A DNA stretch of 64,000 nt from Desulfovibrio aminophilus DSM 12254 (GCF_000422565.1 NZ_AUMA01000017.1:18650-82649); one strand, 5' to 3'. Positions 32,414 through 41,619 are shown, counted from the first letter of the stretch. Notes: generated by a model from the letters alone, not told the origin. A program made the numbers and translations.

Positions 32414-33070
32414 CTAGTGGGGCAGTTCGAGGACGTCCTCGGCGTGGCCGAGCAGGACCAGGACGTCGCCCTCGTTGAGCACCTGATCGGGCCGGGGAAC
32501 GAAGCTGAAGCGCGACTCGCCCTCGCGCTTCACGGCCACCACCTGGACCCGATGCGTGGCGGGCAGATTCAGGTCGCGCAGGGATTTGCCCGCCCAACGC
32601 TCGACCTTGATTTCCTGGACCAGGACGCCCTCGCCCAGGGGCAGATAGTCGAGGATGCCGGGCACGGCCATGCGATGGGCCAGCTGCCGGGCCACGAACT
32701 GCTCCGGAAAGACCACGAAGTGCACCCCCAGACGCTTGAGCACCTTTTCGTGCTCCGGGCTGATGGCCTTGACCCAGATGTTCTTGACCCCCAGTTCCTG
32801 AAGGTTCATGGCCACAAGAATGCTGGCCTCCATGGACTTGCCGATGGAAACCACCACGTAGTCCAGATTCTGAAAGCCGAGCTGCTCCAGAACCTTCTTG
32901 TCCGTGCCGTCGGCCTGGAACACCTGATCCAGCACGGTCTGAGCGCGGCGCACCATGGCCTCGTCAGCGTCCACGCCAACGGCCACATGCCCCAGCTCCT
33001 TCACGGACTCGGCCAGGGCGTATCCGAACTTGCCCAGCCCCACCACGCCGATTTCGATCTTCTTGGCCAT
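32414..33070 (-). CDS. TrkA/KtrA-type potassium uptake regulatory subunit
   Basis: The 218-residue cytosolic RCK protein has an N-terminal NAD-binding Rossmann domain (GLGKFGYALAE; GVDADEAMVRRAQ). A C-terminal TrkA-C domain follows (about 135-218, EIKVERWAGKSLRDLNLP). It gates the membrane subunit in response to nucleotides. One RCK unit (not two) favours the KtrA type. It lies 17 bp downstream of the channel gene and 8 bp before aroC. Confidence 0.9.
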   Translation of the reverse strand: MAKKIEIGVVGLGKFGYALAESVKELGHVAVGVDADEAMVRRAQTVLDQVFQADGTDKKVLEQLGFQNLDYVVVSIGKSMEASILVAMNLQELGVKNIWVKAISPEHEKVLKRLGVHFVVFPEQFVARQLAHRMAVPGILDYLPLGEGVLVQEIKVERWAGKSLRDLNLPATHRVQVVAVKREGESRFSFVPRPDQVLNEGDVLVLLGHAEDVLELPH

Positions 33071-33087
33071 GCCTTTCCTCGAATCCC

Positions 33088-34458
33088 CTAGCCCAGGGGC
33101 AGGTCGTTCTCCGGCACCCGGTATCTGATGTCCGTCTGCCAGCTTTGCAGGGCGGTGAGGAGCCAGATGGGCCCCAGGCGTCCCACGAACATGAGCATGA
33201 TGATAACAAGCTTGCCTCCGGTCGTCAGCCGGGGGGTGATCCCCAGGGACAGGCCGACCGTGCCGAAGGCCGAGGTCGCTTCGAAGAGGTTTTCCAAAAA
33301 CTGTCCCTGGGCCCGGAAGTAGGGCACGTCGCCCCCCTCGGTCACGGTGAGCAGCAAGGCCCCGCCCAGGACCAGAAGAGAGGAAAAGATGAGCAGGGTC
33401 AGGGCCCGGTTCAGCGAGGCGGGGCTCAGGGCGTACCAGCCCACCCGCGTCTGTGAACGCCCCTTCACCTGGGCCAGGATGAAGCCGATCCAGGCCCGGA
33501 AGGTGGTGGTCTTCACGCCGCCAGCGCAGGAGCCGGGGGAACCGCCGATGAACATGAGCAGGAGCATGAGCACCAGGGAAATGTTCGTCATCCGGGCCAT
33601 GTCCAGAGTGTTGAACCCCGCAGTGCGACAGGTCACGGACTGAAACAGGCTGGCCAGAAGGGTCTCGGACCAAGTGCCGTGCCCTTCGCCGCCGAGCATC
33701 TCGGCCCCGAAGATGAGCAGGCCGCCACCCAGGGAAAGCATGAGGCTCGTTTCCAGCACCAGCCGCGAATGCCAGGTGAGCAGATGAGAGCGCCGTCGCA
33801 GATCCTTGCGACGCAGCACGAAGAGCTTCTTGACCATCGAGGCCAAGTCATTGATGACATAGAAGCCCAGTCCCCCCAGAGTGATGAGGAGCATGATCGT
33901 CAGGCTCACGCCCCAGTCGCCGCGCCAAGCCATGAGGCTGTCCGGATAGAGCGAAAAGCCCGCGTTACAGAAGGCGGAGACGGCATGAAACAAGGCATGG
34001 AAGGGGGGAAAGCCATTGGGATCGGCCAGATGCAGAAGCAGGGCCCCCGTGCCCTCCACGGCCACGGCCCCGAGAACCACGCGCAGGAGAAAACGGCCCA
34101 GATGGAAGGAAGGGTCGTGCAGCAGGCTCTGGCCCACGGCGATGCGGTCCGTGAGCGTCACGCGGCGGCCCATGAGGTACACGGCCAGGCTCGTGTAGGT
34201 CATGATGCCCAGGCCGCCGAGCTGGATGAGCAGGAGGATGGCCGACTGCCCGAAACGGGTGAAGTGCGTGCCCGTGTCCACCACGCCCAGGCCCGTGACG
34301 CAGACAGCCGATGTCGCCGTGAACAGGGCGTCCACCCAGGAGATGTCCACGCCGTTCAGGCTGGCGCGGGTGGAGAGCGTCACCGCCCCTGCCCCGATGA
34401 CTCCGGCGAAGAGCCAGATCGGCAGCCAGAATGGAAGAGATGCCTTGGTGCGGCGCAT
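33088..34458 (-). CDS. TrkH/KtrB-type potassium uptake membrane subunit
   Basis: The 456-residue membrane protein has four MPM repeats. Filter loops are visible as TSAVCVTGLGVVDTG, AVSAFCNAGFSL, SVTCRTAGFNTLD and TSAFGTVGLSLG. It takes up K+ with the adjacent RCK subunit. The ATG at 34458 was chosen because the translated frame further upstream is hydrophilic and not family-like; the ribosome site is weak (AAGG). It lies downstream of aroK, which is 75 bp away on the same strand. Confidence 0.9.
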   Translation of the reverse strand: MRRTKASLPFWLPIWLFAGVIGAGAVTLSTRASLNGVDISWVDALFTATSAVCVTGLGVVDTGTHFTRFGQSAILLLIQLGGLGIMTYTSLAVYLMGRRVTLTDRIAVGQSLLHDPSFHLGRFLLRVVLGAVAVEGTGALLLHLADPNGFPPFHALFHAVSAFCNAGFSLYPDSLMAWRGDWGVSLTIMLLITLGGLGFYVINDLASMVKKLFVLRRKDLRRRSHLLTWHSRLVLETSLMLSLGGGLLIFGAEMLGGEGHGTWSETLLASLFQSVTCRTAGFNTLDMARMTNISLVLMLLLMFIGGSPGSCAGGVKTTTFRAWIGFILAQVKGRSQTRVGWYALSPASLNRALTLLIFSSLLVLGGALLLTVTEGGDVPYFRAQGQFLENLFEATSAFGTVGLSLGITPRLTTGGKLVIIMLMFVGRLGPIWLLTALQSWQTDIRYRVPENDLPLG

Positions 34459-34533
34459 GCGGGCCTTGTACCCCGAGACCCGTCGTCCGGCAAGACGGGC
34501 GGAAAACAAAGGGGCACACACCGGCGGCGCGTT

Positions 34534-35058
34534 TCAGGAATGCGACACGGAATCCAGAACGGCCAGGGCCCTCTTCAGGATATCCTCCAATGGAAGTGCG
34601 GCGTCCAGAACGGCCAGGGCCGAGGCCCGATACAGGGGCTCGCGCTCGGCCAGAATCTCGGCCACCTCCTCCAGCAGGGGCTTGCCGGTGAGCGAAGGAC
34701 GTTGCGCCTCGGCCGGGTCGCGGGCCAGACGCGCGGCCAACACGGAGGGCTCGGCCAGGAGCGCCAGGGTCAGTCCCCGGGACAGCAGCTCGCGGTTGCG
34801 CGGACGCAGGACCATGCCGCCGCCGCAGGCGACCACCCGGCCGGGAGCGCGGTCCACGGCCTCCAGGATTCGGGTCTCCTCGTCGCGGAAGGCGTCCCAG
34901 CCGCGTTCGGCCACGAAATCCGCGATGCTCCGGCCCCACTTCTGGACGAAGAGGGCGTCTGTGTCCGCGAAGTCGCGCCCCAGCTCACGGGCCAGGGCCC
35001 GGCCCAGGGTGGTCTTGCCCCCGGCGCGGGGGCCGACAAGGTAGATGTTCAGCCGCAT
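34534..35058 (-). CDS. aroK: Shikimate kinase
   Basis: The 174-residue enzyme phosphorylates shikimate with ATP. It has the P-loop GPRAGGKTTLGRALA (9-23), DTDALFV for shikimate and Mg, WDAFRDEETRIL, and the substrate loop CGGGMVLRPRN. The lid arginines lie near QRPSLTGKP. It is on the minus strand with the K+ genes and aroC. The start at 35058 is divergent from the YchF-like gene, and the 113-bp gap should carry both promoters. Confidence 0.92.
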   Translation of the reverse strand: MRLNIYLVGPRAGGKTTLGRALARELGRDFADTDALFVQKWGRSIADFVAERGWDAFRDEETRILEAVDRAPGRVVACGGGMVLRPRNRELLSRGLTLALLAEPSVLAARLARDPAEAQRPSLTGKPLLEEVAEILAEREPLYRASALAVLDAALPLEDILKRALAVLDSVSHS

Positions 35059-35171
35059 GGTCCGGCGAATGTAGGCCAAGCCGGTGCCGTGCGCAACGCC
35101 TGTGGCCGCGCTTTGCTTCCGCGCCGATCCCTGGTACACAGGCAACCAATCCGAACGCATTCGAGGAGCCC

Positions 35172-36185
35172 ATGAAAACAGCCATTTTTGGTTTTTCCGG
35201 GTCCGGCAAGACGGACCTCTTCGCGGCCCTGGCCGGTGAGAAGGCCGCCCAGGCGGGCAACCGGGCCATGGTCAAGGTGCCCGAACCCCGACTGGAGCCC
35301 CTGGCCGCCTTGTTCAGCCCCAAGAAGATCACCTGCAGCGAGATCGAATACCTGGACATCCCCGGCGGCGGTGGCAAGGGGCAGGGACTCGGGGAGCGCG
35401 TGCTCAACGAAATCCGGCCCTACGACTGCCTGCTCGGGGTGCTGGACGCCTTCTCCGGCCTCTCCGACCCCAAGCAGCAATGGCGGGCCTGCGAGGCCGA
35501 TCTCCTCATCGCTGACTTGGCCGTGGTGGAGAAGCGCCAGGAGCGCCTGGCCTCGGACAAGAAGAAAAACAAGGATCTGGTGAACCCCAAGGAGGAGGAA
35601 CTCCTGGAGCGCTGCCGGGCCATGCTCGAGGCCGAGACGCCCCTGCGCGCCGACCCGGAGCTGGCCGGAGACCCGGTGCTGCGCGGTTTCCGCTTCCTTT
35701 CGGCCAAGTCCGTGCTCTACGCCTGGAACTGCACCGAGTCGGACTTCGGCGCCTTCGAGGTTCCGGCCGACGAAACCGGCCAGACCCATCTGGCGGTGTC
35801 GGCCAAGCTGGAGCGCGAACTGGCCCAGATCACGGATCCGGCCGAACGCGAGATGTTCTTCACCGACCTGGGCATCAGCGAGTCGGTGCTCGACCGCGTC
35901 ATCGCCCGCACCTACAAGCTTCTCGGCCTGATCTCCTTCCTCACGGCCGGTCCCGACGAGGTGCGGTCCTGGGCCGTGCGCGCCGGGGCCAAGGCCCCGG
36001 AGGCCGCCGGAGTCATCCACTCCGACTTCCAGAAGGGCTTCATCCGGGCCGAGGTGCTCGGCTGGGCCGACTTCCTCACGGCCGGGGACTTCAAGAAAGC
36101 CAAGGAACTGGGCCTGACCCGCCTGGAAGGCAAGGAATACGTGGTGGCCGACGGCGACATCATCGAATTCCGCTTCAACGTCTAG
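35172..36185 (+). CDS. YchF-like (OLA1 family) GTPase/ATPase with TGS domain
   Basis: The 337-residue protein has a P-loop GFSGSGKTDLF, EYLDIPGGGG for the G3 region and a C-terminal DUF933/TGS domain (about 250-335) with FLTAGPDEVRSWAVRAGAKA and GVIHSDFQKGFIRAE. Genuine YchF is about 363 residues with NKxE-type specificity residues. Here the base-recognition site is AWNCTESD, so it is a diverged paralogue. ATP hydrolysis and ribosome association are inferred from the family. CGAGGAG precedes the ATG. It leads an apparent operon with two glycosyltransferases. Confidence 0.82.
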   Translation: MKTAIFGFSGSGKTDLFAALAGEKAAQAGNRAMVKVPEPRLEPLAALFSPKKITCSEIEYLDIPGGGGKGQGLGERVLNEIRPYDCLLGVLDAFSGLSDPKQQWRACEADLLIADLAVVEKRQERLASDKKKNKDLVNPKEEELLERCRAMLEAETPLRADPELAGDPVLRGFRFLSAKSVLYAWNCTESDFGAFEVPADETGQTHLAVSAKLERELAQITDPAEREMFFTDLGISESVLDRVIARTYKLLGLISFLTAGPDEVRSWAVRAGAKAPEAAGVIHSDFQKGFIRAEVLGWADFLTAGDFKKAKELGLTRLEGKEYVVADGDIIEFRFNV

Positions 36186-36194
36186 GCGCGTGGC

Positions 36195-37130
36195 GTGGCG
36201 CGGATTCTCTACCTCGCCCACGATACGCCCACACCCTCGGGAGGCGTGCGGACCATCTACCGCCACGTCTCCATCCTGCGGAAGCACGGCCTGGACGCCT
36301 TCGTGGTCCACGCCGAGCCGGGCTACCGCTATCCCTTCGCGACCTCGGACGCGCCCGTGCTGGCCCAGCGGCCCGGTCTGGCCCTGCGGCGGGACGACGT
36401 GCTCGTGGTGCCGGAGAACTTCCCCCTGGAGAACCTGCCCCAGGTTCCGGGCCTGCGCTGCGTGGTCTTCCTGCAAAGCTGGTCCCTGGCCTTCCAGGGC
36501 CTCTCCGACCCCCTGGCCTGGGAGCGTCTGCCCGTGCGTCGGGCGCTCTGCGCCTCCGAACTGCTCCTGGAGTTCGCCACGGACTTTCTGGGCCTGAGCG
36601 AGGCCCGCCTCGCGCCCGACGCCGTGGACCCGCTCTTCCATCCCCGGCCCAAGAAGCTCCGGATCGCCTGCATGCCCCGGCGCATGCCCGAGGTGGCGGC
36701 CCTGATCCGCGACCTCTTCCGCCTGCGCCATCCCCTGCTGCGCCACGTGCCATGGCTGGAGATCGACGGCGTAAGCGAAGAGGAAGCCGCCGCCCTGCTC
36801 AGCGAGTCCGCCCTGTTCCTCTGTCTCGGCCGCCTGGAGGGACTGGGGCTGCCGGGCCTGGAGGCCCTGGCCTCGGGCTGCCTGGTGACGGGCTTCCACG
36901 GCCTGGGCGGCCGGGAATACGCCCGGCCGGACAACGGGCTGTGGTGCGGCCAGGAGGATGTGCCGGACTGCGTCCGCAAACTCGGCGCGGCCGTGGACAT
37001 GCTCCAACGCGACGATCCCCGCGCCGGGGCCATGATCGAGGCCGGAATCCGCACCGCCGCGGCCTACACGCCCGAGCGCCAGGAACGGGAATTGGCGGCC
37101 ATCTGGGACTCCTGGCTTCGGGAGAACTGA
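36195..37130 (+). CDS. Glycosyltransferase-like protein (GT-B)
   Basis: The 311-residue protein starts at a GTG (36195), 9 bp after the YchF-like stop. The N-terminal Rossmann half has ILYLAHDTPTPSGGVRTIYRH with the sugar-acceptor glycines. The C-terminal half carries the donor-site helix LCLGRLEGLGLPGLEALASG and CLVTGFHGLGG. This matches GT4/GT1-type enzymes, although it is shorter than usual. The acceptor is unknown. It is likely cotranscribed with the larger glycosyltransferase after it. Confidence 0.76.
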   Translation: MARILYLAHDTPTPSGGVRTIYRHVSILRKHGLDAFVVHAEPGYRYPFATSDAPVLAQRPGLALRRDDVLVVPENFPLENLPQVPGLRCVVFLQSWSLAFQGLSDPLAWERLPVRRALCASELLLEFATDFLGLSEARLAPDAVDPLFHPRPKKLRIACMPRRMPEVAALIRDLFRLRHPLLRHVPWLEIDGVSEEEAAALLSESALFLCLGRLEGLGLPGLEALASGCLVTGFHGLGGREYARPDNGLWCGQEDVPDCVRKLGAAVDMLQRDDPRAGAMIEAGIRTAAAYTPERQERELAAIWDSWLREN

Positions 37131-37174
37131 CCGGGCGGCTTGAGCCCGGACGGCCTTTGCCCTAGCATGCGTCC

Positions 37175-38848
37175 ATGCCCGGACCCTACGACGCGACTCC
37201 CCTCTTCCAGAACGGCCGCCTGACGGACGTGGCCGTGCGCCAGGACGGCAAGACCCGGCATCTCTGGGGCCGGGGCGGGCCGGAGGCCGAGCGGTCCTTC
37301 GTCCTCAAGGCCCTTCAGGCCCACGGACTGCCGGTTTTTCTCGGCGCGGGCCTGGGCGTGGGCATCGAGGCGGCCCTGGCCGTAGGCCGCGCGCCCTTGG
37401 CCGTGGTGGACCGGGAGACTCCCATCCTGGCGGCCACGGGCTGCCGCGAACGCTTCGCCGCCGATCCGCGCGTGCTCTGGCTGGACCAGGGCGAACCGTC
37501 GGGCATCCTGGAACGCCTGCGGGCCTGGAGCCGGGACAACGGCGCTCCCCTGCTGCCGGTGGCCCCGCCCTTCTACCAGCGCCTGGACCGCGCCTTCTAC
37601 GGCGGCCTGCTCCAGGCCCTGGAGCGTCCAGCCGGGGGCGACTTCTTCGCCCGCATGGCCTACGCCAAGTTCCGCGACACCCTGCCCCGGGTGCTCGTGC
37701 TCGGCAGCCGTTACTTCATCATGGGCGAGGTGCTCAACGCCCTGACCGCCCTGGGCGCGCCCTTCCGGCTCTTCGACCTGCACGCCCGCCGGGAAGAGGC
37801 CGATTACGGCCGCGATCTGCTCACGGCGATCGCCGAGTTCCGGCCGGACATGCTCTTCACGGTGAACCACTTCGGCTTCGACCGGGGCGGAACCCTGGCC
37901 AACCTGCTGGAACGGCTGCGCCTGCCCGCCGCGTCCTGGTTCGTGGACAACGCCGCCCTGAACCTGGCGCTCTTCGAGCAGGCCCGCTCACCCTGGACGC
38001 TCATCTGCGCCCACGACTCCGACGACGCCGAACGTCTCGAAGCCCAGGGCTTCCCGCACGTCCTGCGGCTGCCCCTGGCCACGGACCCGACCATCTTCCA
38101 CCCGGGAGCCCCGCATCGCCCGGGCTGGGACTTCGACGCCTCCTTCGTGGGCGACTCGAAGGCCGTGCTGGTGGGCGAACGGCTGAAGACCGGACGCTTT
38201 CCCCGGCCTCTGCTGCTGGGATACCGCCACGCGGCGGAAACCTTCCTGGAATCCCCGGGCGGCGACGTGCGACGGCACCTGGAGATCCGGCACCCCGATC
38301 TGGCCGCCCAGGTGGACGCCCTGCCCGAGCCGGATCGGCGCATGTGGTTCGAGAGTCTCGTACTGCGCGAGGCCGGCCGCCTCTACCGCCTGCGCTGCCT
38401 GCGCGGCCTCCTGCCCTTGCACCCGGCGGTTGCCGGCGACCGGCACTGGCGACGGGCCCTGGGCGACGCCCCGGGCTGGACCTGGCTCGAACGCCTGGAC
38501 TACTATGAGGATCTGCCCGCCCTGTACCGGGCCAGTCGGGTGAACTTCAACTGCACCAGCGCCCAGATGAAGGGCGCACCCAACCAGCGGATCTTCGACG
38601 TGCCCGCCTGCGGCGGCTTCCTGCTCACGGATATGCGGGAACAGGTGGCGGCCCTGTTCGAGCCGGAACGGGAGGTGGTCTTCTTCCGCGAGCCCGGGGA
38701 AATCGCCGAGCTGGCGCGACGCTGGCTGACTGACGAACCCGCGCGGCTGCGCGTGGCACGAGCGGCCCGAGCCAGGATTCTGGCCGAGCACACCTACGCG
38801 CACCGGCTGCGCACGCTGTTCACGGCCATGCGCCGGATCTTCAACTAG
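37175..38848 (+). CDS. CgeB-like glycosyltransferase family protein
   Basis: The 557-residue protein has an N-terminal alpha/beta region (about 45-160, PVFLGAGLGVGIEAAL). A GT-B fold follows from about residue 170 (RVLVLGSRYFIMGEVLNAL) and ends with the CgeB/Glyco_trans_1_2 stretch RVNFNCTSAQMKGAPNQR and FDVPACGGFLLTD. Its N-terminal half also recalls motility-accessory (Maf-like) glycosylation proteins. The stop codon lies in a CTAG shared with the convergent lipoprotein gene. Confidence 0.78.
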   Translation: MPGPYDATPLFQNGRLTDVAVRQDGKTRHLWGRGGPEAERSFVLKALQAHGLPVFLGAGLGVGIEAALAVGRAPLAVVDRETPILAATGCRERFAADPRVLWLDQGEPSGILERLRAWSRDNGAPLLPVAPPFYQRLDRAFYGGLLQALERPAGGDFFARMAYAKFRDTLPRVLVLGSRYFIMGEVLNALTALGAPFRLFDLHARREEADYGRDLLTAIAEFRPDMLFTVNHFGFDRGGTLANLLERLRLPAASWFVDNAALNLALFEQARSPWTLICAHDSDDAERLEAQGFPHVLRLPLATDPTIFHPGAPHRPGWDFDASFVGDSKAVLVGERLKTGRFPRPLLLGYRHAAETFLESPGGDVRRHLEIRHPDLAAQVDALPEPDRRMWFESLVLREAGRLYRLRCLRGLLPLHPAVAGDRHWRRALGDAPGWTWLERLDYYEDLPALYRASRVNFNCTSAQMKGAPNQRIFDVPACGGFLLTDMREQVAALFEPEREVVFFREPGEIAELARRWLTDEPARLRVARAARARILAEHTYAHRLRTLFTAMRRIFN

Positions 38849-40086
38849 TTTCCGGCCGCGAACCTCGCGACCCAATCCTGGTCCAGCACCCGGCCGTATT
38901 CCCCGGCCATGTCCGGCACGGCCGAGACGCCGAGCGCGCCGAACGGCAGCGTGGCCTTGCCCAGCTTGGTGCCAACGATCCGACTCTGGGTTTCCTGCGG
39001 CAGGAGCGTCACGTCCACCGCCGGAAAATCACCCCAGACGCGTGGATCGAACTTGGAGAGCTGGGCCTCGGGCGAAAGGATGAGGTCGGCCGTGACCATG
39101 GCCCCCGGCTTATTGGGCGCGTTGAAGGGAATGAGCGTGGAGCTGAGGCCGAACACGGACCCCTCGCGCGGGACGAAGGTGCGCACCGTGTCCTTGTAGC
39201 GTCCGGCCAGGATTTCGTGCTGGGCGTGCAGGGGTTTCAGGGACACGGCCAAGTCCACCTCCCCCTGGGCCAGAAGCGCGGCCAAGGCCGCAGCGTCCTT
39301 GGGCTGTGTCTTGCCCGCGTTCCAGAGCAACGGCCGCAGTTCCTCGAGATAGGCCCAGAGCAGGACCGCGCGGTCGCGATACAAGCCTTCGTTGAACGGC
39401 CCGGCGTACTGCTCCCCTCCCCCGGACAAGGCGCACAGGGTCTGACGCAGGAAGGCCGAGCCGACGGGGTCCGGAGGCGCGGGGTAGGTGAAGCGGCCAG
39501 GATGCTCCCGGCACCAGTCCAGGAGCCCGGCGAAGGTGTCCGGCGGGTTCTTGACCCTGGCGGAGTCGTACTCGAAGACGAACTGATTCCATCCGGCCGG
39601 AACTTCGAAGCCCTCCGTGGGCAGCCCCATGTCCGTGGCGGCCACCTCGCGGTTCACGTAGGCCTGGACATTGGGCAACTTGTCCGAGAAGGGTCCGAAC
39701 AGCGCCCCGGCCCGCTTCAGATCGCGGAAGCCCGCCCCGCCGGTCCAGAACAGATCCACGCCGCCGGTCGAGGTTCCGGCCGCCTTCTCGGCCGCGAGGG
39801 TCCGCGCCAGCGCGACGCCGCCGCTCACGCGCACCAGGGTGATGCCGTGACGGCGCTTGAGTTCCGGGGCCAGCCATGTGTCCACCCAATGAGCGGCGGC
39901 CTCGGAATCATCCTCCAGGGCCAAGCGCACCGTGGTCTCCCGGGCGGCTTCCACGGCGGCCGGAAAGTCGCGCCGCAGCCAATCCACCTCGGGTTTCTTC
40001 TCGGGCTCCTCCTTGGAACAGGCGGCCAGGAGGCAGATCAAAGCCAAGGCGCAGACCAGAACCAGGGCGAGGGGCGGTCGTTTCAT
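38845..40086 (-). CDS. Orphan extracellular solute-binding lipoprotein (YnjB/SBP-like)
   Basis: The 413-residue protein has a lipoprotein signal ending in LAACS (MKRPPLALVLVCALALI...). A two-lobe binding-protein fold follows, with VDLFWTGGAGFRDLKRAGAL, WNQFVFEYDSARV and GLLDWCREHPGRFTYPAPP. It resembles YnjB and Fe/thiamine-type binding proteins. No permease or ATPase gene is nearby, so the transporter partners are elsewhere or it acts alone. The gene at 40124-40699 lies 37 bp upstream on the same strand and may be cotranscribed. The two stop codons at 38845-38848 share a CTAG. Confidence 0.82.
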   Translation of the reverse strand: MKRPPLALVLVCALALICLLAACSKEEPEKKPEVDWLRRDFPAAVEAARETTVRLALEDDSEAAAHWVDTWLAPELKRRHGITLVRVSGGVALARTLAAEKAAGTSTGGVDLFWTGGAGFRDLKRAGALFGPFSDKLPNVQAYVNREVAATDMGLPTEGFEVPAGWNQFVFEYDSARVKNPPDTFAGLLDWCREHPGRFTYPAPPDPVGSAFLRQTLCALSGGGEQYAGPFNEGLYRDRAVLLWAYLEELRPLLWNAGKTQPKDAAALAALLAQGEVDLAVSLKPLHAQHEILAGRYKDTVRTFVPREGSVFGLSSTLIPFNAPNKPGAMVTADLILSPEAQLSKFDPRVWGDFPAVDVTLLPQETQSRIVGTKLGKATLPFGALGVSAVPDMAGEYGRVLDQDWVARFAAGN

Positions 40087-40123
40087 GCGGAAGATCTCCT
40101 TGCGGGGCGACGGGAGCGGCGGA

Positions 40124-40699
40124 TCAGCTTCCGCTCCGGCGCTTGGGCGGCAGGGAACAGGATTCGGAGCAGCAGGCGCCGAACAGAAAGCCGCAGTAGG
40201 TGTGAAAGATGCGCGTGAGTTTGGCCCGCTGAGTCGTGGTCGGTGGAACGCGGACCACGTCGCGGGTATGGGCCAGAAGGTCGCCCCAGGAGGGCACCGA
40301 GGCCATGCCCGAGGCCAGAACCTCGCCGGATGCCGTGCCCAGGAGCTGGGCTTGCATGGTGTCCGTGACCAGGGCCAGCGGAACCGGGCCGCCGGGAAAG
40401 AGCCGCGCCGCAACCATGGTCTCGCGCTCGTAGGAGCCCACGTCGCCGGAGCTGAAGAAGACCAGGAGCGCGGGACGGTCCTCGGGGTCGTAGGCCACCA
40501 GATCCACGCGCCGGGAATAGGCCTCGCCGTCCACCTCGTAGGGCAGTTCCACCTTGGCCCGCAGCCGGTCACGGGGATAGCCCCGCTCCTCCACGAGAAG
40601 CCGCGCCAGGGCCTGGCGGAACTCCTCATAGGTGGTCTCCTCGATCTCCTCGCCGGTGAGGTAGTCGCGCAGCGTGCCGCCGAGACTGGTTTCGTGCAT
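40124..40699 (-). CDS. HsdR N-terminal-domain (HSDR_N_2) protein with Cys-rich tail
   Basis: The 191-residue protein matches the N-terminal domain of type I restriction R subunits (TYEEFRQALARLLVEERGYP; RVDLVAYDPEDRPALLVFF). In active PD-(D/E)xK nucleases an E-x-K follows the Asp strand; here the strand reads LLVFFSSGD, so the nuclease site appears lost. The C-terminus is unusual: TYCGFLFGACCSESC carries five cysteines before a basic end. ATG 40699 and GTG 40708 are both possible. There is no restriction-modification system nearby. A regulatory or scaffold role is possible. Confidence 0.7.
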   Translation of the reverse strand: MHETSLGGTLRDYLTGEEIEETTYEEFRQALARLLVEERGYPRDRLRAKVELPYEVDGEAYSRRVDLVAYDPEDRPALLVFFSSGDVGSYERETMVAARLFPGGPVPLALVTDTMQAQLLGTASGEVLASGMASVPSWGDLLAHTRDVVRVPPTTTQRAKLTRIFHTYCGFLFGACCSESCSLPPKRRSGS

Positions 40700-40872
40700 G
40701 AAGCTCACCTTCCTGGGCCGTCAATAGCACGTTTCGACTTGGAGACCAACGCCTCAGCGGCTGGCCGGTCCTAGACAGGGACAGGGAAAAGCGCCAGAAC
40801 AAAGGCGATGATCGGAACGGCCACGAAGGCCGGAAACACGCCGCCGCGCGTTCGGGCGGCAGGGAGCGAGGC

Positions 40873-41601
40873 ATGAAATCAAGCCTGCTGGAGGAAATCC
40901 GCGCCCGGACCCTGGCGGTCTGGGCTGAAAACGGCCTGCTGGAGGAACCCATCACCGTACGCGCCCGGACCCTGAGCGTGGAGGAGGCCATCGGCAATCC
41001 CGAGGGCGACGACTTCCCGCTGCAGAAGGGCAAGGAGCGGCTTATGGAGGCGGAGTTCCGGGGGGCGCGGGGCCAAGCCTTCACCGACCGTTTCGGCGAC
41101 TTCACCGGCACCCTGGCGGACGTGGCCCGCATGCCCCTGGAGAACAATTTCAGGCGGGCGGTCCTCATCGCGGCCTGCAACGCCACCCTGCGCGCCCTGG
41201 GCCGTTGCGACCGCACGGTCCACTGCAAGGACTCCGGCCCCGGCGAGTGCGCCGCCCTGCTGCGTGACCATCTGCTGGCGAAATATCCCGGAGCGCGGAT
41301 CACCCAGGTGGGCTATCAGCCCAAGATCGTCCAGGCCGTGGCCGGGAGCTTCGCCCTGCGCGTCCTGGATCTGGACCCGGACAACGTGGGGCAGGAACGC
41401 CACGGCGTGCGCATCGAGGGCCCCGAAACGGCGCGGGAGGCGTTGGACCGGGCCGACCTGCTCCTGGTCACGGGCTCGACCCTGACCAACGACAGTCTGG
41501 GAGGTTTTCTCCTCGGCAAGCCGGTGATCTTCTACGGCACGACCATCGCCGGAGCCGCCGCGCTCATGGGCTGGGAACGCTTCTGCGCCCGCTCGGCCTG
41601 A
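40873..41601 (+). CDS. DUF364-family (Rossmann-like) protein
   Basis: The 242-residue protein has an N-terminal alpha/beta region with FTDRFGDFTGTLADV. The C-terminal Rossmann-like domain shows KIVQAVAGSFALRVLDLDPDN and ADLLLVTGSTLTNDSLGGFL. This fits the DUF364 family (PF04016, sometimes described as putative heavy-metal chelation). Several conserved Asn, Cys and His positions occur in the middle (AACNATLRALGRCDRTVHC). GGGAGCGAGGC precedes the ATG. The function is unknown. It is convergent with the nuo operon and shares its terminator. Confidence 0.75.
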   Translation: MKSSLLEEIRARTLAVWAENGLLEEPITVRARTLSVEEAIGNPEGDDFPLQKGKERLMEAEFRGARGQAFTDRFGDFTGTLADVARMPLENNFRRAVLIAACNATLRALGRCDRTVHCKDSGPGECAALLRDHLLAKYPGARITQVGYQPKIVQAVAGSFALRVLDLDPDNVGQERHGVRIEGPETAREALDRADLLLVTGSTLTNDSLGGFLLGKPVIFYGTTIAGAAALMGWERFCARSA

Positions 41602-41619
41602 CTACCGGGCAAAGGACGA

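Noticed and set aside
40793..40860. Short hydrophobic minus-strand ORF (about 22 residues, GTG start) before the DUF364 gene
   Set aside because: No ribosome site, and its reading frame overlaps the start region of the opposite gene; it may be chance.
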